Below, piece after piece: positions 1 through 50,407 of a DNA stretch of 64,000 bases. Positions within the stretch are counted from its first letter, which is position 1. Every line of letters starts with the position of its first letter. The position numbers were made by a program, and so were the translations under genes. The notes under the pieces are model-generated. The model searched no databases, had not been told where the DNA came from, and saw only the letters and a program-made list of their open reading frames with translations. The stretch lies in the NCBI RefSeq assembly GCF_004798865.1, contig NW_025335268.1:79944468-80008467 (forward strand). The letters run 5' to 3'. This DNA comes from Varanus komodoensis (taxonomy: Eukaryota; Chordata; Lepidosauria; Squamata; Varanidae).

Positions 1-979
1 CTTGGGCATTTTGGGTTTACATTATATTCCTGATCATTACTGGAGCATGTTCTAAGCATAGCAGGTCTGGCATTTGGTTGTGATGAAATTTGTGGTATTT
101 TAAGGCTTCTGAAAACGATACTAGGTTGCCACAGGGCAGCCCAACTGGGACAGGTCAAGTGAGTGGTTAGAATACAGTCCTACCAACATGCTGATTTTGT
201 GTTTCTAACACACAGTCAAGGACTAGTTCTAAAGCATCCAGTTTATACATTTTAAATAATAAACTGATATTAAAATGATTGCAGCATAAAACATCAGCTT
301 CAGTCTGGTTTTAAGCAGAAATGTTCTACATTTAAAATTGTTTATTAACTTTTTCTTTTAAAATGTATAAAGTGATGTGCAATTGTTGGTCATTTCTGGT
401 GGACTAGAATGTCTTGTTGTGAGCATCACATCACCTGTTTATCATCTTATACATTTTTATTTATCTAATGTACATACTTTTATTGAAATTCATTTAATTG
501 TAACTTAATCCCCCCCCCCTTTTTCGGATAACACAAGCTTTACATGTTACTTGCGAACTGTAAAATTGATTGATGACCCACATTTGTGGGACAAATCCTG
601 ATTTAAAAAAAAGAAACAAATTTTGACATTATCATAATCCTAGTTATTATTGGAAGAATTACACATGCTTAGCTTTTGTGGTATCACATATAATACTGAA
701 TTATGAGTTTTCACATTAACATCAATCACAAATATATCTCACAACTGTGAGATCTTGCCAGTGGACATTATTTGCTTTCTTCTTTAAAAATTATAGGTGG
801 TTGCTTATGCTAGGAATACATCACAATTCCATTTTTACATTGTGTGTGCATGAAATTTGGCAGCTGTTGCAGAATTTTACGACTATTAAACCCTTACAAG
901 TGTCTAGTCCCTCAAGCTGTCTGAAAATAAGTGTGGATAATGTCTGTGAAATCTCACTAGGTGCACGAGTCTGTGTGTA

Positions 980-1561
980 CAGTGGTACCTTGGCTCACAA
1001 AATTAATCCATTCCAGGACTCTGGTCATGACCCAAATTGGTTGTGACCCAAGTCAAATTTCCCCATAAGGTTCAATGTAAATAAGGTCAATCTGTTCTGT
1101 AACAATTTTTTTAATCACAAAAATTTGAAAAAAAGTGACAAAGAACAATAAAGTGACAAAGAACAACAAAGGTTGCGACAATCTCCCCTCCCCCTAGCAG
1201 GATCGCGGCCATCTCCCTCCCTGACCATGACTGCGATTGCACCCACTTTCCCCCCTGAGCACAATTGCCATCGTGTCCATCTCCCCGCCCCCTGAGCACA
1301 ACTGCGATCGTGCCTGTCTTCCCTGCATGAGCGCGACTGCAATCACGGCCATTTCCCCATCCCCCCGAGCAGCCTTGCGCCCGTCTCCTCCCACCCCCTG
1401 AGCACAACCGTGATCGTGCCCGTGCAGGGGAGACAGGCGTGATAGCGACTGCGATCGTCACCCAATACGGAGTTAGCGATCTGTGGCAATTTTTTTCTGA
1501 AATTTCTGTTTGCGACCTGATTTGGTCGTAACTAAGGTGTTTGTGAGCCGAGGTACCACTG
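980..1561. mobile_element. 582-bp non-autonomous DNA transposon with TA flanks and GC-rich tandem-repeat core
   Basis: The ends are inverted repeats: cagtggtaccttggctcaca at the left and the complement of tgtgagccgaggtaccactg at the right. Direct TA dinucleotides flank it at 978-979 and 1562-1563, as expected for Tc1/mariner-type insertion. The outer parts are AT-rich. The core (about 1190-1460) is GC-rich and made of degenerate units of about 32-38 bp with the motif cctgagcacaactgcgatcg; unit starts are near 1254, 1291, 1326, 1365 and 1397. No transposase is encoded. Open frames across the core are by-products of the repeat. The exact family is not recognised. Confidence 0.75.
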
Positions 1562-2540
1562 TATATATAGAGGATCTTTAGTGATCAGGGCAAATTCAAT
1601 GACCTGCATATTTTCCCTCTTTTCCATCGTCAGCAAAAATAGAATTATGCTTTCTAAACCTTCACATTTAATGCAGGAGGCACCAATGGCCGGCGTGCGT
1701 ACAGCTCTGATAAATATAAGAAGCAGAAGACTACAAAATGATGCAGTGCAACCAAAGGAAGAATGTTAGATGTTTAATGGCATGATGGGCAGGGAGAACC
1801 AAAAAACAACTCACACAGAGTTTTCTAATATCAAAATATAGCAATTTATTCAAGACATTGAATATGATCTGTTGATTCTCTCCTTGAAACAATTGAACTA
1901 CAACACACAAGGTGATTTGCTGAGAGTGAGTTGTGTGTATATTTCTGTGTATGAGAGGGGAAGGGTGATTAGACAAAACAGGCAGTGGGCAGGGGAAGGG
2001 AGATGTCCTTTCAACAGAAGCTAGGAAATGCTGAAATGGGAAACCAAGCCTGGCTTCAAGTCTGACACAGACAATAACAATTCAGAAGCCAGAATTCAGA
2101 CTACCAGTGAACAATTCTGAAATTGACAATAGAACCGCATTTCTAAAAGGCAAAGAAAGAAAGAGAAAGACAGACAGAAGAATCCCCCCCACAAAATGAA
2201 AACAACCCTTACCTTTGACAAAGTGCACTTCACTTGGCTCTAACGTTAGCTAGTTTATTTTTAAAATAAAAATCAATTTCTTAAATTAGGGGACTAATAC
2301 TTGTTCAATCCTCTATAAAGACCCAGTGTTTACCATGTTAAAAATGCAGTATCCTCCTCCACGAAAAGCTTACCAAGCTATACAATGCACAGGATGCCTC
2401 AGAAAAAGGCCAGCTCAGATGCAATTTCTGCAGTATTTCAAAATTGGGTGTGAAGAAAAAGGAAGTATGATTTGTTGTTTTAATTTTCCAACAACTCTTT
2501 GGCGACTTAAACCTGTATTTAAATTCTAATCTTAATACCT

Positions 2541-2605
2541 CTTACAGGTCTTATAGGTCTACTCAGTGGTTTACTCCCACCTAAGTGGATGCAGGATTGT
2601 AGCTT
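2541..2605. repeat. Short palindromic interspersed repeat, copy 1 (partial)
   Basis: Contains ggtctactcagtggtttact, then ccacctaagtggatgcaggattgtagc. It is one of at least six diverged copies of a near-palindromic sequence built on 'ctcagaagtaag ... cttactcccaggtaagtg ... aggattgcag', familiar from sauropsid genomes. Superfamily unknown; possibly a MITE. Confidence 0.5.
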
Positions 2606-3427
2606 TAATGTGTTATTAAATCATTGCGAGTGGCTGAGAGGCACTAACATAGCAGCATTTGTAAACAGAGCTGGCCTGGAAGTAATAACATTTCTACATA
2701 CTGAAAATCTATAGTAGTCGCTTTATTACTTAGAAAAGGAGTAAAAACAACTGCTCATTTTTGAACAGAAAGACAGAACCAGGTTTGATGCCATGGTGGA
2801 ATTTCTTTAGTGAGAAATATGAAGATTAAAAAAAACCTTCAGTGCATATAGAATGACTTAAAAAGAAGTATTTAATTGTAGAACTCTAGATTTATATATT
2901 CATAGGAATAGAATTCATACCTTGCTTTAAAAAAACAGTTTGAAATGTGTTGTTTTAGCAACACATGCCTTTCTCTAGGAGATAAAAAGGATACTACATC
3001 TTTAAATGTGTACCAGGATCCATCTGAAGTGTTCTTTTCAATGACTAACACAATCTGGTCTACATCTGGTAGAGATTTTAAGCTTCTAACATTGTGTTTA
3101 ACTTAAAAAATACCTTTTTTTCTTTCCAAAAATACACTGGGTTCTTTTCTTTTTTTAAAAAGTCATCTTTCTCCAGTAAAAAGCGTTCCCGGCACTGCAT
3201 TCTTACATAAAGCACTTATTACACAATTTTATGAAAGTGCCCTTGAGACTCTTAAGATGGGAAGTATGGAAGTATTAAAAAGAAAAAATAAGCTGGGAGA
3301 GAGAGAGTGGAGGGATAAAAAGAGGAGAGAAGCAGTCTGTTACAACTTTTCATTATGCCCACTGCCTGTATTTACTATGGGCATAAAGGGAAAAAGCAAA
3401 ACAAAACAGACAAACAAAAAAGGGCAC

Positions 3428-3490
<63 letters not shown>

Positions 3491-3493
3491 AAA
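3428..3493. repeat. (GAAA)n microsatellite, about 16 uninterrupted units
   Basis: A run of agaaagaaagaaag spanning about 66 bases with no interruption. In the TBL1X sense direction it is a (TTTC)n pyrimidine tract about 680 nt after the stop codon, so it may be transcribed in the 3'UTR. The apparent reading frames through it (Lys/Glu/Arg or Phe/Leu/Ser repeats) are artefacts. Confidence 0.9.
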
Positions 3494-4172
3494 GATTCAA
3501 TTCAAACCTATGTCTGTGATCCTCAAGGCTATAATATTCCAGCTGATAGAAAAACAACAACCACTGAACAAATAAAAGTAGTCTAGAAAATAGAAAGTGT
3601 TGTGATTACAAAGTTGCATGTGTCATCAGTACAAACTGGTCTTTGAACGTCCTTTGGGAGAGCAATTGTAGTGTCCAGATTGGAAGGAAAAAAATACAAC
3701 ACCACATGGAGGAGAATTCATTTTCCCATTTTGGTTCAGCAAAGCATTCTGCTTTATACGTTTTGTGTTTTGTTTTTAATTATTATTATTATTAATATTA
3801 TTATTTTTGGCACAGCTTTTCCTCTTCTCTTCTCCAGCCATCAGAACAAGTTCTCAGAGACCCAAAGCAAACACGCCAGGGCTTGAGCCGCTGGTGGGCT
3901 CCTTGCTTGCTTCCAAAGGCTGAATATTCCGGGTGGAAACCGCCCCCGCCCCCAAGTGATTGTGTTTTAACTCCTTGGTGAAGAATATGGACAAAACATT
4001 GCAGACTTCGGTTGCCTGGAGAGTTGCTTTTGCTGCACACCCCAGGCTTTTTGTTTTCCATTCTGTTTGTTTCCCTCAGTTCTTGCAATTCTAGAAATCT
4101 TAAAAATAGTTTTGAAGAGTGCTTCTACCCACACATTCAACGCTGGTCCATTTGCAATTTCTTCTAAAATAT

Positions 4173-43419
<39,247 letters not shown>

Positions 43420-43926
43420 CTTAGCCCCACCTCAATATGATGAGGTTTGCAAGAAGAATCCACACTCTGTTCAAAGAGGAAGAATGATAAGCATGTCTTT
43501 TGATGCACAATCACATTTTAATGTAACAATTAATTCACACGGGAACACTCTAGACACGCTTTCATTTATTTCTGACTTACAGCTGAAGTTAACAACATGA
43601 AGCAACCATAAGAACCTGAAGCATTTCTAAGCTTTTCCAAATTAGGATACTCAAATTCTGAAAGAGCTTCCCTATAATTTCTTATACAGCTTCACCACAG
43701 TGCTGCTCAACCAGTCTATAAGAACTAAGCCATCAGAGGCAGACTCTGGGACACCGGTACCACCACAGAGGCAAAGTTGCGGTAGCACATACATTTTGCA
43801 ACTTGAGCACTATGGCTACTCCCCGCTCCTTCAGTTGTAAAACCTACAAGTCCAGGTTAGCCACCGCCTGTTCTAACATGCGACGGAGGACGTCACCTTC
43901 CACTAGCCCACTCATGTGACTTGTTA

Positions 43927-44053
43927 GGTTAGGGCTAGGCAAACTGGGTCATTCTGTTGTTTTGTACTATAATCCTCATAATCTCTGAGCATTGGCCATG
44001 CCTGGACTGATGGTAGTTGTAGTCCAAAGCAGAGAGCAATAGGTGCCTATCCT
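43927..44053. mobile_element. Foldback MITE, copy 2 (worn)
   Basis: 'ttttgtactataatcctcat' on the left faces 'gatggtagttgtagtccaaa' on the right, with 'gcattggccatgcctggact' between. It is the same palindromic family as 7036-7172. Confidence 0.6.
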
Positions 44054-45710
44054 GTGGGAAACAACCACAGTTAGACACTGAAGAACCAGCAGGGATATAT
44101 ATAGAAGGAATTATTGAGATACAGCAATGTGGTGCAGCCATCTGGAGCATGTAGGCCCATTTCATTCCAACCCATCATTAAAGCATCGAGAGAGCTATTA
44201 CACCATCCTTACACCATGCAAACTACATGGTCACATCAACAATGCACACAAAGAAGCCAGATTAGGAGACCCATGTCGTCTAGCACCACTGGATAAAGAA
44301 TTATCATAGACATCCTTAAAACATAAAACAATGGTAATTATTCTGTAGTTAATAAGTCATAGGAGTATAATTCACTAATGTAACAATACATATAGAAAGA
44401 ACATGATTAGGTACTTGGTAATTTGCAATCATATCAGCCTTGAAATTATATATAATTATATATTCATTCCATAAGACTGCATAAACAATGTAGTAGGAGG
44501 TCAAGTGTATTTTCCTTCCAAAATGAACACTTTTCACAAAATCTGTTTTTCAAGATTTATCCCAATCGCTCCACTATTTACATTTTGTCCTTGCAAAGCC
44601 ACAAAGTATAAAACTGCATCAATGATGGAATAAAGGCTGGAATCAAAAGATTCCCTGCTTTGTGTCTGTCATGCACCTCTTTTCTGGCAACACAGAGACC
44701 TTTTGCTCATTGAAACTCCATTCAGCAGTGCCTGCTGCTTAGAGTAGCATCTGCTGCTTTAAGTCAGTTATACTCATCCACAGGTTTCCCCAAAGCTGAA
44801 GGTCATGCATGAATCTAGCAGATGTCTCTGCATTATTTATGTGAGCAGTTCTTTGGAGCTGTGTGGTGCTTTTATTTCAGTGCTCTAACAGAATTCATCA
44901 ACCCGTTAGATTGATCCTCCACCCCCCCTTGTTTTACAATCATGGTAAATTAGGACAATTCTTCCTAAGTATTAATTTTATTTATTGCAGTAATTTGTAC
45001 TTCATACAATACACATAGTAAATAACCCGCTTTTATTACATTTTCATTGAGGAGAAGCCTGTTACCTTATCCTTAGTTTAAACATTTTGTTTCTTTGGAA
45101 AGAAATGATTATTCTTTCATGAAATGAAAAAAATCAGATACCTTTCCTATTAAAAGTCTGAATTAAAAGTTCATGCATAACTCTCCATCCCCCAAAGTCT
45201 TCAAAATGTAGAGGCCATGAGATATATTCAGGAGGACAGAAAGATACCAATGGCTTGTATTCAAATTTGCGGAATGGTTCACAAAGGCACTGTTATCTTA
45301 GCTTACCTTAAAAGTCCTTCTCTATGGCCAGACATTTTTTCTAGATATGAGTACTGGAATCATATACTTCATAATACACAAGTTATTTAACCCAATATGA
45401 AGCATAAAGTAATAGTTCTGCAATGATACATAATGTTGCAGCTACATACATCTTTAGAATTAGGGAGAGAGTCATTTTTCTTGGTGTTCCACTCTCCCAA
45501 CACAGCCAAACAATTTCTATTTAAAAACCTCTCAAAATATTCAAGTTATGATTCAATGTTATGAGGACTGATGTGCAATCATGCAGCAACACTTTCTTCT
45601 CCCTTTCTCACTTCTGCACCTGACCCTGCCGCCTGCCACAGCCACACAAAATTTGCACTGGAGAATTCTGCCAAACATAGTACGTAAGGGGACTGCAGGA
45701 GAAATCACCC

Positions 45711-45885
45711 CAGGACCCTCTTAACAGCATTATGGGCCCCGGGCAAAGCAGTGTACTGGGGCCCCTATGACAACTACAACTAGTTAATTTTGGAAGTTTT
45801 CCAATTTTCCAAGGGTTAACATACACAGATTAGTATGGGGCCCACGGGCAAGTGCCCATCAGGACCATGCGTTAAGACGGCCCTG
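45711..45885. mobile_element. hAT-type MITE, 175 bp with 8-bp target duplication
   Basis: The left end is caggaccctcttaac and the right end is the inverse of cagggccgtcttaac (13 of 15 identical). The direct repeat aatcaccc flanks it at 45703-45710 and 45886-45893, and an 8-bp duplication is the hAT hallmark. Inside, 'tgggccccgggca' and 'ggggcccacgggcaagtgcc' form further subterminal inverted sequence. Encodes nothing. Confidence 0.85.
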
Positions 45886-48093
45886 AATCACCCCCGACTG
45901 TTCTGCTGACAGAAGCTGTTCCAAAGGCAAGAAGAATTAATTGAATCCAATCTTCTTATAACCCAACATTTGTAATGCACTTGTTTGCAGCAAAATTGCA
46001 GTTTAAAGCAACGAGACTGTCAAAAATATTAATAAGTTACAATGCCTATGAAATAGAATTCCAATGCTGCATTCCATGTTCAAATAAGATTTGTCCAATG
46101 AACACACCACATGCAGCTGAATTACATTGAAATTGATTATTCATAAGCTTCCACATTATAGAACCTGGAAACTTATGCTGGTAAACCACTTGTATTGGAT
46201 GTTCTCATGTATACATCCTTAGAGAACAACACTCAGGGTTCATGAATTAATAATTTCTGGCATGTTTGAAATTGCATCTGGTACAATTTACAGAAGAACC
46301 ATTTAATTTTGACAGCAACATTTTTTAAAATTTAAAACTGTATTTTATAGACTTCTAGTGAAAATAAAATAATTTACAGTACATCATAACAGCTGATCTG
46401 TCCACCTTCCTCTAACAGTGGCAGTTGTTTCAGTAGGGTTATAGGATTTGATTAATGTTGTATTCCAATTAACTACATATACACACATTCCCCCCATTCA
46501 AGAGCTATTCTTAAGGGTGCAAGGACAGCACAGAACTGTTCTAAGGGATTCGGATACTAATAAAATACAGCTCTTGGTAACAATATTTATGTATAAGTGT
46601 GCTTTTTATTAGTACCTTATAAGTTCTAGAATACCTTTACTAACTGGATTATAAACCAATGGAAAATCCTTGTATTTATAAAACTGCTTAAACTCATGTA
46701 TGCTAGACTGTCACTTTTTGCATTAGATTTCAGATAGTAGCAGTCCAATGATTTTTGCTTTTGGGGACAGTAAGTGGAATTTTGTTTGGCATAAATAAAT
46801 CAGATTTATCTTCATACATATTGTTGCCATGACAGAAATAATAAGATGCCGTGTTCCCTCTACCTACATGGTCACAGGTGCCACAGTACTAGCAATACAG
46901 ATGAAGACAACAAAGTCCATTACGCACTAGACTGAGCAATAGCTCAGTCCAGAGGTGTTCATATGCAGAAAAGTGTTCACTGAAGATGAAGAGAGTGAGG
47001 CAGGCACATAGATAAGAGATAGATGGTTATCTGGACCAGTGTTTGGAAATAAACAGCCTTTCATATCTTCAACAAGAAAGTTAATATACACACAATGCTA
47101 TGATCAAGGCAGGTAGTCTATACAGGATATTTCCAGTTTTGCTCAGGCAACTTATTGTATATTCATAAACAGGGGAATGAGCTTATTTCCCTTTTCCATT
47201 GTGGGCAATTTGATTTTCCCTGTCCAGTGATGATGTCTGTACATTGTGCATGTAGAACCCCCTGTTTTCTCTTCTGTTGTGTGATCATGCACAGGATAGC
47301 ACAGGGATTTCTGTGTTCAGTTTTACTTCTGGAATAGCTTTGTCAGCACAGGGATTTCTTTTATAATAATAATAAAAACACAGGAAGCTGACATTTGGGA
47401 TGTTTCAGACTGTACACTTTGTGACAATGTCATTTAAAAAAGAAGCAAAAGACTATTCATGTGTAAAGTACAGTACATAAAGTCTGCCTGGGCACTAAAG
47501 TCATTCCACAATGTGAGATGAAGGCTGTGACAAAACGAACACAGAGCTTGTTCCCAGGTCTCCAAATCATGGTTTGGATAATCAGATAATTACGCCTAAG
47601 CACCCAGAACAAGTGCCTTTCTTGTCAGAAAAGGTTCGCCACCTATAACTCTGCCACGAGTCTGGAGGAAGGCTAACAAACTGAAACTCAATCCAGATAA
47701 GACTGAGATGCTGTTGGTGGGTAGTTCCTTTGACTGGATGGGGTGTTCAACCAGTTCTAGATGATGTTGCACTACCCTGAAGCAGCAGGTTTGTAGCTTG
47801 GGGGTGTTCCTTGTATTATCTTTGTCTCTTGAGGCTCAGGTGGCATTGGTGGCTTATACCAACTTCAGCTGCACCCATCGCTGAACAAGGATAACCTGGC
47901 CTTAGTAATCTACGCTCTGGTAATCTTCAAATTGGATTACCGGCTGCCCTTGAAGACTGTTCAGCTAGTGCAGAATCAGGCAGCCAGATTAATAACTGCG
48001 ACCTGGAGGTCTGAACATGTAATAAGTGTTCTAATCCACTTGCATTGACTGCTTGTATGCTTCCAGTCCCAGTTTAAGGTGCTGGTTTTAATA

Positions 48094-48696
48094 CCATATT
48101 TTTCGCTCTATAAGATGCACTTTTTTCCCCCTCAAAAGTAAGGGGAAATGTCTGTGCGTCTTATAGAGTGAATGTGTGTGTGCCCGACGCCCGGGATGCT
48201 GCCGGCCCGCCTGCACCACGTGGCACCACCTGGCCGGCACGCGCTCGGAGCGTGCTGCTCCACACCACCCCTGGCACAGGTGAGAGCTGTGCCGCTCAGG
48301 GGTAGCGATGCAGAGGAAGAGAAGCCGCGGGCTTTAACCCGCCGGCCGCACGGAGAGCACGGAGAGACGGACTGCTCACCCCCACCGCCCGGGAAGACCT
48401 GTCGCCACCGCCACGCCACCCGGAAGACCACCACCGGCACGCTGCTGGCCCGGCTGCACCACACCTGGCCGGCACGCGCTCAGCGTGCCCTGCTCTGCCC
48501 CCCTCCTCCGGAGCAGGTGCGAGCTGTTAATCACAGGTTGGTGTGTGTTTTCAAATGGCAACCCGTCTTTTAATGAAGCCCATGGAGAAGTGATGGGGAA
48601 TGTGCCTGTGATTATCAGGAAGCTTTCCATGGATCCCTCCTCTAAAAACTAGGTGCATCTTATGGTCAGGTGCGTCTTATAGAGCGAAAAATATGG
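48094..48696. mobile_element. 603-bp non-autonomous DNA transposon, GC-rich core, nested in L2-like LINE
   Basis: The ends are inverted: ccatatttttcgctctataa at the left and ttatagagcgaaaaatatgg at the right, continuing to 'gatgcac'/'gtgcgtc' (one mismatch over about 27 bp). TA duplicates are at 48092-48093 and 48697-48698. A 'gcgtcttatagag' subterminal repeat lies at 48157-48169. The core (about 48180-48500) is GC-rich, with a duplicated block at about 48198-48289 and 48441-48527 sharing 'acctggccggcacgcgctc'. The LINE reads through if it is removed. Probably Tc1/mariner-like by TA target; family unnamed. Confidence 0.85.
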
Positions 48697-48830
48697 TACT
48701 TAGAACCCTACAAGGCTTAGGGCCACAATACCTGTTGGCTTGCCCATTCCAACTGCGATCCACTTGTATTCTATACCAACTCCAAGCAAAGAGGAGACAC
48801 TAGTCACTAGAGGACTAGGGGTTAACTAGG

Positions 48831-48907
48831 GGTTATTCTATAGATTGGCGGGGGGGGCACCACTAGCTTTCTTGGTGGTGCCCCCCCCCCCCAATCTATA
48901 GAATAAC
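48831..48907. repeat. Long quasi-palindrome inside L2-like LINE
   Basis: The left arm begins ggttattctatagattgg, then a G run and caccac; the right arm is gtggtg, a C run and ccaatctatagaataacc, with a loop of about 10 bases. Only the right arm fits the LINE (gtggtgccc ... aataacctccccactgcagc). The left arm is an inverted extra copy; only the homopolymer lengths differ. Confidence 0.9.
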
Positions 48908-50076
48908 CTCCCCACTGCAGCCTGGCTGGCACTGAATCTGTCACCTTTTCAACACCAAGTTAAGATGGCCTTAAAGTAAACATAGTAAGAATAAAAACAA
49001 TGGCCCCAAATATTCAACATTATCATTACTGTCTTCACCATCATGCTTTTATTATGAAATGAATTCCAGGAAAAAAAGACATTTTAGATGGCATGAAATA
49101 ATTAATTTTATCAAATCCATAGAGATAAATGCAAGATTGTTTTCATTGCTCTGTTATCTAGTTCTCAAAAAACATTGATTATACATGTAGAGGTACACTG
49201 GCTATCCTGAGGAAAATTTTTGAGCAGGTTGTATTGGCGAAAAGCAGAGGTGAAGTAATAAAAAAATCAACTGAAGCATGATTATCACTCAAAATTACAT
49301 GATAACATAGGAATTCATATTATGGTGTACCTTGCAGATAAAGGTACATATATCCCTCCAAGAAACTAAAAATTCCTGTATTTAAATTTAATGATAAAAT
49401 CAATGTCTTATTTTAAATTTTAATTCATGCATTTCATACATATGAAGAAAATGAAGTAAACTTTTCCAAAAAATTAAGGGACTTCTTGGTACAAAACGAT
49501 CTGAATCTTCATAAAATTGTTCAAGAATACATAATAGAGCATTTGTTGAATCACAAAAAACTATTAAGACAATATTTTCTGTTGCAAACATAATCAAATG
49601 ACTGAATTAAAAACCAATTTAATTATTGACAAGGGAAAATGTATCAATGAAAGAGAAGGAATTGATTAATTAGTTTATATCTACAGATTTGATGTTAAAA
49701 ATTAAGTACCAGCACAAAGAACTTTTTTGGTTGCAACTTTACAGTAAATATCCTGAAGTGTCTGATCATACAACAAAGATTCTTTAATATTATACTATTA
49801 TACTAATATTTAGCATGCATTTAGAAAATTTAGTATTATTTAGTTACTAAGCAATAAATAGGTTCACTAAGGTACTTATAAATGTCTTCTGTTTACATTG
49901 TGTTAAATGTATTATTGAAACATCAATTGTAACATTTTGTTAAAATAGAATGTATTGCATGAAATGCACTTGTGGATTCTGCACTGGTTTTTCATATTGA
50001 GAAGCATTCCTCAGGTTTCTTGAGTTTGAAGAACACTGGCTTAGGGTATCATTTCTGCTGGATTCTAGTTTTACTA

Positions 50077-50108
<32 letters not shown>

Positions 50109-50407
50109 TTGCTGGTAACAAAGTTGTGTCCGACCTATCTTGACCCCATGGATGACATTCCTCCAGGCCTTCCTGTCCTCCACCATCCCCCGGAGTCCAC
50201 CTACATAAGCTCACACCAACTGCTTAAGTGACTCCATCTAGCCACCTCATCCTTTGCCGTCCCCTTCTTTTGCTATCCCATCATTAGGCTCTTCTCCAGG
50301 GAGTCCTTCCTTCTCATTAGGTAGCCAAAGTATTTGAGTTTCATCTTCAGTATCTCGCCTTCTAAAGAACAGTCAGGGTTGATCTCCTCTAGGACTGACC
50401 GGTTTGA

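Larger units (their letters stand above)
1..4172 (-). other. TBL1X: TBL1X 3'UTR and/or downstream flank
   Basis: Sequence after the TAA stop. On the minus strand AATAAA occurs at several places, including 2254-2259, 1845-1850, 479-484, 456-461 and 341-346. The cluster at 341-484 would give a 3'UTR of about 3.7 kb, which is plausible for this gene, but the true polyadenylation site cannot be chosen from sequence alone. The stretch also holds a (GAAA)n tract, a palindromic repeat copy near 2541-2605 and an inverted-repeat element at 980-1561. I see nothing recognisable in 1-977 or 1565-2540. Confidence 0.55.
47640..48985 (+). mobile_element. L2-like LINE fragment interrupted by a nested DNA element
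   Basis: Landmarks in order: 'aaactcaatccagataagac' (KLNPDKTEMLLVG), 'tgtagcttgggggtgttcct' (SLGVFL), 'ctacgctctggtaatcttca' to 'ctgcccttgaagactgttca', 'cccagtttaaggtgctggtt', then after the insert 'ccctacaaggcttagggcca' and 'aataacctccccactgcagc'. A 603-bp element split it at a TA. Frames are broken; inactive. Confidence 0.75.

Noticed and set aside
1111-1461. 116-aa Gly/Arg-rich open frame
   Set aside because: It covers the GC-rich tandem core of the 980-1561 element; no start context, homologue or conserved domain is visible.
48132-48630. GC-rich overlapping open frames on both strands and a possible CpG island promoter
   Set aside because: The GC-rich patch lies wholly inside the nested TA-flanked element, so it is transposon sequence and not the TBL1X promoter.
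50082-50115. (CTG)n as an independent triplet-repeat locus
   Set aside because: It sits exactly at the 3' end of the BovB copy and is best explained as that element's tail.
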